Below, piece by piece: positions 21,626-33,654 of a DNA stretch of 64,000 nucleotides. The stretch is from Vicia villosa. Taxonomy: Eukaryota; Streptophyta; Magnoliopsida; Fabales; Fabaceae. The DNA lies in NCBI RefSeq assembly GCF_029867415.1, contig NC_081181.1, positions 117,181,888 to 117,245,887 on the forward strand, in the 5' to 3' direction. The notes beneath the pieces were generated by a model. It saw only the letters and a list, made by a program, of their open reading frames with translations, did no database searches and was not told the DNA's origin. Position numbers and translations under genes: made by a program. Each line of letters starts with the position of its first letter. The stretch's first letter is position 1.

Positions 21626-23261
21626 TTAACCTTTCATATATATACATATATACAAATCCTTTTTTTTATATATAATAAATAAATGTTATTTATTTACTTT
21701 GTCAAATAATTTTAATTATTTTAAATTGATTTTTATTATTTTAAATCGTTCATATAATTAGGCAAATTTTTTATATATTAAGGTCATGTATTTAATCGAA
21801 AATTGTTGTTCATCGATTTAATTAATTAGGTTGAAAAAACCAATAATTAATTAAATTGATTTTATTTAATTTTAATCATAATTTATTCGTGCCCTAATCA
21901 GGGTTTACGAAGATTGTGCCTGCACTGACCATGTTTTCCTTGTGCAATTTTTTCAGGGTTAGCACCAGGGTTTTCTCCAACTACGAACCATATCAGATCA
22001 AAGCTAAGTTCCTGATTTTATTCTTAATCATTTAAATGTTTATTTTTTAATTTAAATATTTATTTTTATTTTTTAATTTAAATCTTTATTTTTTCCTTTT
22101 AATTAAATATTTATTTTTGCCTTCTAATTTAAAATTAGGGTTTCTCTTCTATATCAATGAACTTTGCTTACACTCACCCTTTGCTTTTTATTTTTCCCTT
22201 TCCAATTTTCAGGGTTGGCCAGTCAAATCTCGATTAGTCGGTAACCCTGAAACTCAATTTACTTTATTTTTCTTTTATTATTACTTATGTCGGACCTACT
22301 GCTCTGCCGTTTTTTTTTTTAAGTTTATTGCTTTCACCCCTTCCCCGTAGTTTATCATGTATCTGTTTCCTGGTTGTATTGTGTGGCCTTGAAGGCACTT
22401 AAAACTGTCACATTATTTAGCTGCGTGGTTAGTAATTTAGGGAGTGCAACCTCGAATTGAATTAGAATAATTGATTTTACAAGATAATTTATTTTGAATC
22501 TGATCACGTGATTGTCGCACCCACACACCTTCTATGGTACCCCTCTTGTTGCCTGTTGCATGTTGCCTTGTGTTTCTAATGCAGAATAGCCAAGTCCCTC
22601 GAATACGAGGATACCTCAGCAATGTTGCCCTCGGTTCATTCAAAGATCATAAGTCCCAATGATGCTGCCTTCGATTCGCCAATATGATCTCGTCCCTCGA
22701 AGTTGCCGACGAAGTACTGAGGTATCCTCCGGTTGCCTAAAAGTAAATGGCTATTCTGATCCTTCCCTTAGACTACCTGCCCCTCTATGGCAGGGACAGT
22801 CTTGTGGCGAACGATGATTCGACGACCCTTCAACCTCCAAATGAAAGGACTTCCTTACCCTCCTATGGTATGGATAGCCCTGAAAGGCTAAAAGAACATT
22901 TTTCATCTAACCAGGTAATTTACCCCTAATTGCTTTGCTCTGGTTTAAAATTCTTTTTCTACCCTTTTTTCTAAAAAACTCATAAGGCTACGCTCATTTT
23001 ACGAGCTAAAGTCCTTATTTCTTCTTCTTCTACATTTCTAAACTTTTGGTTTCAAAGAGCAAAGCAATTAAGAGCCCATGGAAAACCATGGATGCAAAGG
23101 GTGCCTTACACCTTCCCTTTGTATAAATTACCCCCCGAACTCAATTTTTATTTAAAATGTTTTCCTGTTCTTTTAGCCTTTCTGTTAATTTGGATAAATA
23201 GAAGTCGGTGGCGACTCTTGCTTACCGCAACATTTCGATAAAGTCAGTTCACCATATTACA
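19552..23261 (+). mobile_element. Element D: solo Ogre-type LTR (3710 bp)
   Basis: Starts TGTCATACCCC and ends CACCATATTACA. It is flanked by caatg on both sides, with no internal element sequence. It is related to but clearly diverged from the LTRs of C and is in the same orientation. Contains the W-box cluster (about 19790-20005), TATATAAA (20726-20733) followed by CAGACCTAGGGG, a (TA)n tract, and the U5 end with GTGCCTTACACC and GGTGGCGACTCTTGC. Solo LTRs arise by recombination between the two LTRs of one element (general knowledge). Confidence 0.92.
21562..21621. repeat. (TA)n microsatellite in LTR D
   Basis: About 60 bp of uninterrupted AT dinucleotides, followed by further AT-rich sequence. 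Confidence 0.95.
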
Positions 23262-23266
23262 CAATG
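23262..23266. repeat. Target-site duplication of solo LTR D, right copy (caatg)
   Basis: Matches 19547-19551; the Ogre C leader resumes after it. Confidence 0.92.
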
Positions 23267-23515
23267 CCCGCGAGAAAGATCAGGGATATGAGCACCATAG
23301 AACCCGGTTACTCTTTAGGACAGGTTGAACCAACTAAACGCAAGGAAGGAGGGTATACACCTATAGACTTCATGCAAGCTTGACCTTAAGGCAATTGTGT
23401 GACTTGTTTGTGTTTATTATCTACTTGGCATCATGACATCATGAAATCATGGCATATCATATCCACTAACGATTTCAAGGACCAAGAAATTTATCTTTGT
23501 ACTGTTTTGTAGGAC
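23267..23515 (+). other. Ogre C leader, part 2
   Basis: Continuation of the untranslated leader, ending just before the ATG of ORF1. No other feature is evident. Confidence 0.7.
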
Positions 23516-24860
23516 ATGGCTTTTGTTACTAGGGATTATGTACGACTCAACTTCATGGGGATACCTTCTGAGCTTAAGGAGCTTGTCTTAAAGGTTCCTG
23601 GAGATTCTAAGTTTACTGAAAGACATGGTTATCTACTCTGACTGGTCACCTTTCAATTTGAAGAAGATATGACGAGAGTCATGTGCCATTTCTTTGATCC
23701 TGAGCATCATTGCTTCACGTTCCCAGATTACCAATTGGTACCTACCTTGGAGGAGTTCTCGAATTTACTTGGTATACCCATCACTGATCAGTTGCCTTTC
23801 ACTGGTTTGGAGGACACTCCAAAACCCGAGACTATTGTTGTTGCGTTACACCTAAGGAGATCAGACATTGCTTCCAACTGGGACACCAAGAATGGGGTCG
23901 AAGGTCTCTCAGCCAAATTCTTATTTGGGAAAGCTCGACAATTCTTGAAAGCCATGAGTTACCATGCCTTTGAAGATGTTTTAGCTTTATTGATATATAG
24001 TTTGGTATTGTTTCCTAATCCCGATCAGTTCATTGATGTGCATGCAATTAAGATCTTCTTGACTCACAATCCGGTACCTACATTACTTGGAGATATTCTA
24101 CACTCTCTTCACTCTCGTATCATGAAGAAGCGAGGAACCCTTATGTGTTGTACACCTCTGCTAGCTAGGTGGTTTATTTCGCACCTTCCTCGTTCAGTGT
24201 TAAGAAATGATCAAAAGATGCAATGGTCCCGAAGGAATATGTCACTTTCTCATTCAGATATCCGTTGGCATGTCATATCTCAGGAGTACGTCACTATTAT
24301 TGATCATTGTGGGAAATTCCCTAATGTGCCACTCCTTGGCATTAGAGGGGGAATCACCTACAACCCTTCATTAGCCCTACGACAGTTTGGTTATGCTCGC
24401 ATAGATGGTCCTCATCATATGATTATTGAAGGGGTTGTTTTTCAGCTACGAAGAAGATGTTCAAAACCAACGCCGAGAGTTCATACGCGCTTGGAACAAA
24501 GTGTACAAGGTTGATAGCAAGAGTTGGGGTCAAAAGAACCCCCTTCTTTCAGAGCCTTATCTCAGATGGGTGCGCACTCGCGCTCAGCGTTTTGTCATGC
24601 CATATCCCTATGTCAGACCTGTGATTGTAGAACCAGAGTGTGAGGAAAAGGTTCCTCTGGTTATTCTCCATCCGGACATGCCTACTGATTTAGAAGAGCT
24701 ACAAAGGTCATGGGTTCAGTTGAAAGAAGAAAGAGATACTTTTGAAGCCCAATTCCGCGCTAAAGAAAAGCAAGTGTTAAAGCTCACGAGACTACTTCAT
24801 GCAGAGCAAGGCATCAACAACTTCATTGGATCAAAGAGAAAACGTCCATGGGAGACTTGA
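23516..24860 (+). pseudogene. Ogre C ORF1 (extra ORF upstream of gag), decayed
   Basis: Ogre elements carry an additional protein of unknown function between leader and gag. This copy starts MAFVTRDYVRLNFMGIPSEL at 23516 and has a TGA at 23639-23641. The same frame then reads a domain resembling the plant mobile-domain/DUF7745 type (HCFTFPDYQLVPTLEEFSNLLG, later FLTHNPVPTLLGDILHSLH) up to 24514. A one-base frame change near 24430-24440 moves the remainder (YEEDVQNQRREFIRAWNKVY, LRWVRTRAQRFVMPYPY) to another frame. It ends with a coiled-coil-like C-terminus (DLEELQRSWVQLKEERDTF) and TGA at 24858-24860. The next 245 bp to gag are AT-rich spacer. Confidence 0.8.
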
Positions 24861-25105
24861 AAAAGTTTTACTTTATTTTATTATTATTTCTAGTTGTTTT
24901 TTTGTAAGCCTAAAAATGGCAAAGGACCATAATTACAATTTAATTATTACTAATAAAATTTGTTTCTTTTCTTTTGTTTAAACAAATTTAAATTTCAAGG
25001 TCCTTGAAAACATTGCATACACATAATCATACCATTCATAAACATTACATCACAGATTTTATAAAGCGAATATCTCATCTTCCGTTGTTTATTTCAGTGA
25101 GAAAG

Positions 25106-27201
25106 ATGGATCTTGAACAATCTGTTAAAAATCTCCAAGCTCAGAATGCTGAGTTCCAAGCGTTGATTTTGAATTAGGCCAAGGGGAAAGATGAGCTGAA
25201 ATCACTCTTGACTAAGAAGAAGAAAGCTAAGAAACCTAAAGGTGTTCTCAACTTGGGAAGAAGATTCAAAGGTCCTCCCAGAAAGGCGGAAGAAGCTGAA
25301 ATTCCCAAAGATGAGGAAGAAGAAGATGATGATGCTAGTATCAAAACCAACGGCGGAAGCAATGTAGGCTCTACTAATCAAGATGATGATAAAGATAACT
25401 ATTATCATGACGAAGACTATCCTGATGAGAAGTATAGGCTACTAGAAGAGCGTCTGAGAAATATGGAAATTCAGAAGGTACCTGGGTTGAACTTTGAAGA
25501 GTTGGGACTCATTCCTGGGGTCGTTATTCCTCCAAAGTTCAAGACTTCCGCCTTTACTAAGTATGATGGAGTCTCCTGTCCCAAGATGCACCTGAGATTG
25601 TATGTGAGGAAAATCCAACCTCATACTGGAGACAAGAGACTGTGGATTCATTTCTTCCAAGAGAGTCTGTCTAGGACTCAACTAGAATGGTATTATCAGC
25701 TGGAGAATGCCAATATTCGCACATGGGAGGACATGGATGCTGCTTTCTACAAGCAATATCAATATAATTCTGACCTCGCATGCAACTACAAAGCATGTCT
25801 ATGGGACCTAAGGAAAGTTTCAAGGAGTATGCTCAAAAGTGGAGAGATTTAGCTGGAAGAGTCCAACCTTCCTTGACTGATAGGGAATTGGTGGACATGT
25901 TCATGGGCACGCTAACTGGGCCATTCTATAGTCACTTGTTGGGTAGTTCCTCATCTGGTTTCACCAATCTCATATTGACTAGAGAACGTGTGGAGAGTGG
26001 TATTCGAAGTGGGAAGATTCAAGTAGGCGCATCTTCTGGTACTGCAAAGAAGCCATATCATGGAAGAAATGAGTCTAATACTGTTCATAGTCAGAGAGGC
26101 CGTAATAAGAATGATCAGAATCAATCTGTTGGAGTTGTTCTCATCTCTACACAAACACCTCAACAAGCTCCTAGACAAGGGTATCAGCGTAGTTCAGACG
26201 CACCTAGAAGGCAATTCACTAAAATCAACATGCCTTTATCTCAAGCCCTGCAACATCTATTGAAGGCCAATCTGATCACCATAAGAGATCCTCCGAAGAA
26301 CGTCACTACTACATCTCCAAACTATGATCCTAATGCAAAATGTGTGTACCACTCGAATAGCCCTGGACACAATGCTGATAATTGATGGGCATTGAAAAAT
26401 AAGATCCAAGACATGATAGATGCTGGTGAAATCGAGTTTGACCCGCCGGAAACTCCGAATGTCATTACTGCTCCCATGCCAAAACATGACAAGGTCGTTA
26501 ACACTATCATAGACACAATCCATGTCTATGATGTGAGAGATCTGTCAACTCCCCTCCCTGACATCAAGAGAAAGCTGTTGCAAGCTGGTTTATTTCCGGG
26601 ATGCGACCCAGGTTGTTATTATTGTGCATCCCAACCCAATGGTTGTGAGAATCTGAAGAGAGGAATTCAAGGCTGGATGGATCGTTGCATTATTAGGTTT
26701 GAAAAGATTCCTTCTATAGAGAATTTGTGCAAAGGTTTCTCCCGTGGTTTGAAGATTGAAGATGTGTCGGTAATTTCCAAAGCTCCGTTGAAAATCCCTG
26801 CTAAAGCTCCATTCAAGATTTCTGCTGAACCCCGTGTGGCTCCTATGATCATCACTAAGCCTGGTCCAATCCCATATTCTTCCGATAAGGCTATCCCTTG
26901 GAACTATGGTTCTGAGGTCTATATCCAGGGGGTTAAACAAGAGTTGGTATCCGACAAGGTTGTTGAAGACGCCAATCCTGATGTGGGTAATATTGTCGGA
27001 ACTAGTAAAGTGACAAGAAGTGGGAGAGCGTTTTCTCCAGAGATCTCTCCAAACACTGCTTCACCTACTGTTACAATCACTCCTAATACTGATACTCGAG
27101 GTAAAGGACCATTGCATGAACCTGTCCAGACACCATTTGAGAGCGTTACTGAAAATCCATCTTCTGAAGCCATGGGATTGACTCGAATCAATATTCCATT
27201 T
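25106..27201 (+). pseudogene. gag: Ogre C gag (and start of gag-protease), decayed and cut by element E
   Basis: Starts MDLEQSVKNLQAQNAEFQ at 25106. A TAG at about 25176 interrupts it. The same frame then reads a Lys-rich and acidic region, a coiled-coil-like stretch, and the gypsy retrotransposon-gag domain (FTKYDGVSCPKMHLRLY, later FFQESLSRTQLEWYYQLE). Around 25775-25800 a frame change with probable loss of some codons precedes ESFKEYAQKWRDLAGRVQPSL. A TGA lies at 26384-26386 in the zinc-binding CVYHSNSPGHNADN region. The frame then runs open to 27201, where minus-strand LTR E begins. Coding resumes at 37626, but roughly 100 codons typical of Ogre before the protease are missing. Confidence 0.82.
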
Positions 27202-28474
27202 TGAAATCGCCACCGCAATTTATTTTTTCAAAGGAAAAGGGAAAAGAACGAAAAACCCAAAGTTTTGTTTTTAAAACAAAAAGAAGAGAACTCAGGTTCG
27301 GGTGTTGATTATATGAGGGGAAGGTTTAAAGCACCCCTCATATCCGTGGTACTCCACGGGAACCTTTTTGAAAATCTGTGTGTGTGTGCTAAAAAACGGT
27401 TTGTTTTATTTTTTAAAATAAGCTCGGCAAAGCGTTAAGCTTTGGGCCTACATACCTCCTCGGTGCAATGGAGAAGTCAGAGCTAATGTAGTTCCGCTTT
27501 TGGGAAAAACGTTTTTAAAACGAATAAACACTTTGTTGTTGTTAGAGAGAAATACTCAGCCATTGATCTTGAGCATGAGAACAAACAAGTTCTTTGCATC
27601 GCAAATGAAAGAAGGGCGCCAACTCGGATAAAATCAACGAGTATGCCACTAGCTCTCTCACGCGGAAAAGATCTCGTTATTATCAATCAATTTCAAAATC
27701 GTGGGGTATAACCACTCGTTTCGACAATTAACGGTGTCTAAACTTTTGAAGAAAAGCCACTAAGGGCGAAAGATATTTTTAAGAAAAAGGTTTTGAAAAG
27801 GTTTGCAAACATAAGAATGTTTTGGAAAAAGAGAGAAGATTTTGAAAATTTAAGAATGGGGGGAGATGAAGAGGCTATCCTATTGCGTAAAATAAAAGCT
27901 AAGGAAAAGAACGGTCTAACCGAAGTAAGAAGCCAACACTTGACATTGTGAGTCAAGGTAGATTTCCCATCCTTTGGAATTATCAATACCAATACATTAA
28001 CACTTGGGGATCCAGATGAACTTATTGTCTTAGCACCACTTTTCATTAAGCATATTAAGATTCTGACGAAAATCGGGCAGAGTAACGGCTGTTTTCGGGT
28101 AAAATCCTTATATCAATGCCTTGGAATTAACCATCAAGGGCTTTCAAGGAAATACCTGCACACATAAACAGACAACAATCCAATGCCAGACAGACAGAAT
28201 AACAGCAGAGTAACAACAGAATAAGGGTCCAGAGGTCTTAAGTCCATAAGTCCGAATCTCCAAAATGCTAGGGATAGTAACCGATAGTCCAAAAGAGAGC
28301 CTTATGTATTTTTTAGATTTTCGATTGTTTATTAGTGTTTTAGCATAAAAATAAAGTATGGTCCAAGTGGACAAAAGAAAAATAACGGAAGCATAAACAT
28401 ATGTCCAAGTGGACAAAGGAAAAACGGCGGAAAGTAAATATGATGAAATGATAAAATAAAGCGATAAAGCGAGA

Positions 28475-28519
28475 AATATAAAGAGCGGTAATATAAAGAG
28501 CGGTAATATAAAGAGCGGT
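28475..28519. repeat. 15-bp tandem repeat in LTR E
   Basis: Three perfect tandem copies of aatataaagagcggt. Confidence 0.9.
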
Positions 28520-28821
28520 ATAGTAAAGGTGCGGAAATTAAAGTTAGTTGTTAAATGTTAAAGATAACCATCTTGAAACTTGTCAAGTATGTTATCAAAG
28601 TTAGTAATGGAGATCGATGGTGAGTGAATGATGTACTCGGATTTAAATTCAATGGGGTTTATCAGAAGCTTGATAAAATCATAGCGACTACACGATAAAA
28701 ACCTCCACAAGTCTTAAATCAACCGCATACAATTCTCTTCCATATTTGATCTTTTTTTATTCGGGACACGAAATATTGCGCTATGTTAAGCAGATCGCCA
28801 AGTGATTTATGTAGAAATCAC

Positions 28822-28826
28822 CCTAC
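28822..28826. repeat. Target-site duplication of copia F, left copy (cctac)
   Basis: cctac precedes TGTAAGAACAAGC at 28827 and recurs at 35930-35934. Confidence 0.94.
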
Positions 28827-28970
28827 TGTAAGAACAAGCATACACTCACAAATGAGTTTTTGATTCATGGCAAACATCACAAGCAACCAAATACAAAAGC
28901 ATAAATGAATGACTCAAGACAATGGAAGATTATGAAGCTCAAATCACTCAGAAAATGGTATTGCATCTGT

Positions 28971-29323
28971 TAGGTCGACCAAGCAAAGCCCTAGGTCGAC
29001 TCAAAACTAGAGCAAACTCAGCAAAACTGACAAGGTCACTGTTAGGTCGACCTACCCACACTCCTAGGTCGACCTAAACTGAAGGGATTTACAGATGTCA
29101 CTGTTAGGTCGACCTACCCACACTCCTAGGTCGACCTAAACTGAAGAAAAGTCACAAAAATGCATTTCAACTGACTTTAGGTCGACCTAAACCTTCAACA
29201 GGTCGACCTAACTGGAAACAACTGCATTTAGGTCGACCTAAACCTTCAACAGGTCAACCTAACTGGGACAACTTCAACTCTGCTTCTGTTAGGTCGACCT
29301 AAGCACTAAAGTAGGTCAACCTA
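28971..29323. promoter_or_regulatory. Array of TAGGTCGACCTA palindromes upstream of the element F promoter
   Basis: Twelve copies of a motif centred on GTCGAC in 353 bp. Eight contain perfect AGGTCGACCT, two are the variant AGGTCAACCT and two are degenerate on one side. Two extend to the 16-bp palindrome TTTAGGTCGACCTAAA. The array ends about 55 bp before the TATA box, where an enhancer would be expected. Binding factor unknown. Confidence 0.75.
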
Positions 29324-29377
29324 ATTGCTGAAAACTTCCCAAATTATGTGTTTTCTCTGCTCCAACATACCAGCAAC

Positions 29378-29386
29378 TATATATAT
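29378..29386 (+). promoter_or_regulatory. Element F TATA box
   Basis: TATATATAT, just downstream of the palindrome array, is the likely core promoter. The 3' LTR has the same at 34927-34935. Confidence 0.6.
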
Positions 29387-30382
29387 CATTCCATGTTAAT
29401 TATTCAACAACATCAACGACTGAAAGATACACAAACGCTTCTCATCTTCTTTCTTCATCATCTCCAACACAATTACACATAATCATTCTTGCGTTGCGGG
29501 TTAGTGATGAGTTCGATAACGTCCATGGAACGGAATTGAAGATTCCTAGTGGGTGAAGGTTTGTGGGGTTTGTTGGTGAATAAAATCTGCGGGTTTTGTC
29601 CTCCACGACGGGTGGTTCTTGGGGGTTTTTATCAAGAGGCGTTCGTTGAGGATTCGGCTGAGTGTAACGATTGAGGAACGGGGAGTTCAAGGAATCAAGA
29701 CACTGCAGAAGGGAATCAAAGTGAAGCTCTTGGATAACCTTGATCTTGTTCAAGATTAAGGGGGAAGAAGATTCAAAGGATCGACATAATTGGTTTATCG
29801 TTTATCGCTTTGTTATCTTCTTTGTATATACTACTTTCAACATTAATGAAAGATTACCCAATTTCAATTTGGAATTGGGGGCAGACGTAGTCGTAGCGAG
29901 GACGATCGACGAACTGCCTAAACAAATATCGTGTTCTTGTCGCTTTTACTTTTTCATTTACATTCTGTTCATAATTGGTATAATTGCTAAATTGATCAAT
30001 GATTCAAGTGTTAAAATTGTGAATTAAAAGTTCTGCATAAACATCACAATTCACCACATCTTGAATTAGCATCAATTTGAATATTGTCACCAAGTGTTTG
30101 TCTATTTGCTTAATCCACCTTACTGCATTGTAAATCAAAGTTTGTCAATCTAGAAGTTAATTGATATTCAGTTGTGACACGTATTGATTCGATAGCATAT
30201 CTCCTTATCCGGAATTTCGAATATCTTGTGGTTTTGTAACACATATAACCCTTTGCAATAGCGGTCCGGAATAGACGCAAGTCGATTCAGAACCGCTTTC
30301 GCTATAGTCTGTAAAAATCCCGGAAAAACTGTGTTGGATCTATTCACCCCCCCTCTAGATCCTTAGGCCAGCGTCTAACAAG

Positions 30383-30394
30383 TGGTATCAGAGC
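30383..30394 (+). promoter_or_regulatory. Element F primer-binding site
   Basis: TGGTATCAGAGC, two bases after the LTR end, is the perfect initiator-Met tRNA PBS core of plant copia elements. Confidence 0.95.
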
Positions 30395-30434
30395 TCTGGT
30401 TTATTCCGTGCTACGTGAAACACTTATTGGAAAG

Positions 30435-31547
30435 ATGGCTTCCGGACCTAAAGGGGCTCATAATAGAGCTCCAGTTTTCAACGGCGAAAACTACGGCTAT
30501 TGGAAGGATTGTATGTGTGTCCATATCAATGCAATTGATAGGAACATCTGGACAGCTATTGTCAATGGTCCATTCCAGATCACCATGACAAATGCAGCTG
30601 GTGCAGTTGTTCCAAAACCAGAAGATACTTGGAATGCTGAAGATGAAAAGAAATATGCATACGATTGGAAAGCGAGAAACATTCTAATCTCAGCTCTAGG
30701 AGTTGATGAATACTATCGCGTTTCCCATTGTAGATCAGCTAAAGCTATGTGGGACACATTGCAAGTTGCCCACGAGGGAACGGATGATGTCAAACTAGCT
30801 AGGATCAATACGTTAACTCAAGAGTTCGAACTCTTCCACATGGAAGATGGTGAATCCATCGAAAACATGCAGAAGAGATTCGTTCATCTGAAAAATCGGT
30901 TAAATTCTCTTGATAGACCTGTTTCCAATGCAGTTGCTACTAACAAAATCTTAAGATGTTTGAACAGGGAATGGCAACCCAAAGTTACAGCAATAAAGGA
31001 AGCAAATGATCTAAACACTTTAGATATCACAACTCCATTTGGTAAACTAGAGGAACATGAACAACACCTTAAATGCCTTGACATGCATGAGAAAAGGACA
31101 AAGAAAGAAAAGAACATGGAGAAAGAGGTAGAGAAGAAGTCAATAGCTCTAAAAGCTTCGAGCTCCAAGACCTTAAAACGAGAGCCAAAGGATAGTGACA
31201 CAAGTGATGACGAAGACTCCGATGATGAGGAAATGGGACTGTTTGTGCGAAGATACAACAAATATCTAAAGAAAAATGGAGCAAAACATTCCGACAAAGG
31301 CAAAAGATCGTATACTCCTTTATATAGTAAATACACTTTTGTACCAAAAGTATCAACTAGCAAAACTCCATATTCTCATCATATTACCTGTCATTATTGT
31401 TGCAAAAAGGGACATACCATTGAAAAATGCAAATTTAGGAGAATTTTAGTTCCTAAAGGAGTATTTCAATGGTTGCCTAAGTGCAACAAATTGTGTACTC
31501 ACTACCAAGGACCCAATGAAAATTGGGGACCTCCCTCTTTAAATTAA
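30435..31547 (+). CDS. gag: Element F Gag protein, intact (370 aa)
   Basis: Nucleocapsid precursor that assembles particles and binds element RNA. Starts MASGPKGAHNRAPVFNGENY, the first ATG after the PBS in a fitting position. Contains the copia Gag N-terminal motif (YWKDCMCVHI), the UBN2-type domain (about residues 40-210), a Lys/Glu-rich charged region, an acidic SDTSDDEDSDDEE segment, and one CCHC zinc knuckle CHYCCKKGHTIEKC (about residues 318-331). It ends at TAA 31545-31547 just before protease, which lies in another frame. Fully open, so it could be expressed and package its own RNA. Confidence 0.9.
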   Translation: MASGPKGAHNRAPVFNGENYGYWKDCMCVHINAIDRNIWTAIVNGPFQITMTNAAGAVVPKPEDTWNAEDEKKYAYDWKARNILISALGVDEYYRVSHCRSAKAMWDTLQVAHEGTDDVKLARINTLTQEFELFHMEDGESIENMQKRFVHLKNRLNSLDRPVSNAVATNKILRCLNREWQPKVTAIKEANDLNTLDITTPFGKLEEHEQHLKCLDMHEKRTKKEKNMEKEVEKKSIALKASSSKTLKREPKDSDTSDDEDSDDEEMGLFVRRYNKYLKKNGAKHSDKGKRSYTPLYSKYTFVPKVSTSKTPYSHHITCHYCCKKGHTIEKCKFRRILVPKGVFQWLPKCNKLCTHYQGPNENWGPPSLN

Positions 31548-31917
31548 TCTTGCAGGAAAAGTGTCTTGACATTGCCGAAAGGTTGTGGTTCCTTGATAGC
31601 GGATGTTCAAGACACATGACTGGAGACCTATCTCTTTCCGTTGAGCTTCAAGCAAAGAAAAAGGGGTATGTCACCTATGGAGATAACAATCGGGGAGCCA
31701 TACTTGGTAAAGGAAGTGTAGGTAACCCTTCTACCACTACTATAACTGATGTGCTGCTAGTAGAAAGTCTTAAACATAATCTTTTAAGTATAAGTCAATT
31801 GTGTGACAAAGATTTTAAAGTAATGTTTACAAATTCTGGCTGCACAATAGAACATACTAAGAAAAGAGACATTATGTTTAAGGGCTTAAGAGTAAACAAC
31901 ATCTACATGCTAAAGCT
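31523..31917 (+). pseudogene. pol: Element F protease with start of pre-integrase, then deletion
   Basis: Aspartic protease motif [14 protein letters not shown] is intact and followed by YVTYGDNNRGAILGKG and LLSISQLCDKDF. The stretch breaks at about 31915 (NNIYMLKL), where the sequence jumps to the integrase C-terminal region DEGIFLGYS in a new frame. The complete GAG-pre-integrase and integrase core, present in elements A and B, is missing. Confidence 0.88.
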
Positions 31918-33204
31918 GATGAGGGCATATTCCTTGGTTACTCTCAATCTAGCAAAGCATATCGAATATATAATAAGAGATTACTTATAGTAGAAGAGTC
32001 AGTACACGTTTCTTTTGATGAATCTTATGCAAAATATGTCGAGGAAGGTATTTCATTTAATGGTGCAGGTCCATCCACTGAAGACATTGTCAAGGATAAG
32101 GAAGATGAGGATGAAAGTATTGTAAAGAAAGATGCTGAGAGAGTGAAAGATGAGTCTCACAATGAAAATGAGAAAGAAAGCATCTCAAACAATGAAGAAC
32201 TTCCCAAGGCCTGGACAAACGTGAAAGACCATCCAATTGACAATATAATAGGAGACATCTCAAGGGGCGTTACAACACGCTCAAAGATAAGTAACTTCTG
32301 TCATCATTTTGCTTTTGTTTCACAAGTTGAGCCGAAAAACGCTAAGGATGCATTACTTGATGAGCATTGGCTAATGGCCATGCAAGAAGAATTAAACCAA
32401 TTTAAACGGAATGATGTTTGGGACTTAGTCCCTCATCCGGGAGATCATCAAGTAATAGGCACTAGATGGGTTTTTCGTAACAAACTTGATGAAAACGGCG
32501 TTATTACTAGAAACAAAGCTAGATTAGTTGCCCAAGGTTATAATCAAGAGGAAGGTATTGATTATGAAGAGACATACGCTCCTGTAGCACGTCTCGAAGC
32601 TATTCGTCTCTTACTTGCTTATGCTTGTTCTAAAGACTTCAAACTATTCCAAATGGATGTTAAAAGTGTCTTTCTAAATGGCTATATAAATGAAGAAGTC
32701 TATGTTGCTCAGCCACCCGGCTTTGAGAATTACATGTATCCAACTCATGTCTATAAGCTGAAACGTGCTCTATACGGTCTTAAACAAGCCCCTCGGGCTT
32801 GGTACGAACGTTTGAGCAAATTTCTCCTTAGTCAAGGGTACTCTAGGAGTAAAGTTGACACTACTCTCTTTATTAAAAGAAAGGATAAAGATATTCTCTT
32901 AGTCCAAATTTATGTAGATGACATTATATTTGGGTCGACTAATGCAAAACTTGTCAAAGATTTTTCTAAGCTTATGCAGAGTGAATTTGAGATGAGTCTC
33001 ATGGGTGAGCTAAATTTCTTCCTTGGCCTACAAATCAAGCAACTCAGTCATGGAACGTTTGTGAATCAAACTAAATACTGTACGGAGCTGCTCAAAAGAT
33101 TTGGAATAAGTGAAGCAAAAGAGATTGACACACCTATGGCAACAAATACTAACCTAGACAAAGATGAGAAAGATATCAATCTTGTCCAAAGGAATCTCAC
33201 TTAA
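31912..33204 (+). pseudogene. pol: Element F integrase tail and reverse transcriptase
   Basis: Open frame from [20 protein letters not shown] (end of integrase) through an acidic linker to copia [66 protein letters not shown] and catalytic YVDDIIFGS (about 32910). RT motifs are intact, but the frame collapses at about 33180 (KDEKDIN). About 30 codons present in A and B (the [13 protein letters not shown] block) are deleted there. Confidence 0.88.
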
Positions 33205-33654
33205 AAGTTGTCAAAAGAATTATGCGACATCTACGTGGAACTCCTACATATGGCCTATGGTATCCGAAGGGAAATGAGTGTTATTTGGTAGGATTCTCCG
33301 ACTCAGATTTTGCTGGCTGCAAATCCGATAGAAAGAGCACCAGTGGAACATGTCATCTAATCTCAAATTCATTGATAAGTTGGCATAGCAAGAAACAAGT
33401 ATCGGTTGCATTATCTACTACTGAGGCAAAATATGTAGCTGTCGGAAGCTGCTGTGCGCAGATATTATGACTCAAGCAACAACTTCTTGACTTTGGTATT
33501 AAGCTTGATCGTATACCTATCATGTGCGACAACATAAGTGCCATAAACTTGAAGAGCAAGAAGCAACTAGCTGACATCTTCACCAAACCTCTTGCAACGG
33601 AGCAGTTCTTCAACATTCATAGAGAATTAGGGATATTAGATATCTCTAATTTTG
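33190..33654 (+). pseudogene. pol: Element F RNase H, truncated internally
   Basis: Resumes with [19 protein letters not shown], then RNase H motifs FSDSDFAGCKSDRKST and STTEAKYVAVGSCCAQIL. A TGA at 33468-33470 stands where relatives have Trp. After CDNISAINL the sequence jumps in frame to [11 protein letters not shown], omitting some 35-40 codons that element B keeps ([18 protein letters not shown] region). Confidence 0.85.

Larger units (their letters stand above)
28827..30380 (+). repeat. Element F 5' LTR (1554 bp)
   Basis: Starts TGTAAGAACAAGC and ends GCGTCTAACA. Contains the palindrome array (28971-29323) and the TATA box TATATATAT (29378-29386). A stem-loop pairs CCCAATT (29857-29863) with AATTGGG (29873-29879) in the transcribed part. 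Differences from the 3' LTR: tacagatg/tacaaatg, ttactgca/ttacagca, tagtctgt/tagtgtgt. Confidence 0.96.

Noticed and set aside
27202..28826. A separate non-LTR locus between Ogre gag and copia F
   Set aside because: Its U5-type signature and the matching TGTCATACCCC start at 37625 show that it is the other half of LTR E.
28971..29323. Regularly spaced palindromic repeats resembling a CRISPR array
   Set aside because: Repeats are too short (12 bp), spacing is irregular, the host is a plant, and the array lies in an LTR promoter with an identical copy in the other LTR.
29442..30027. A pair of convergent open frames of 103 and 95 codons that recurs perfectly at 34991-35576
   Set aside because: The perfect recurrence is due to the LTR duplication of element F. 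No domain, and the frames lie in the transcribed leader.
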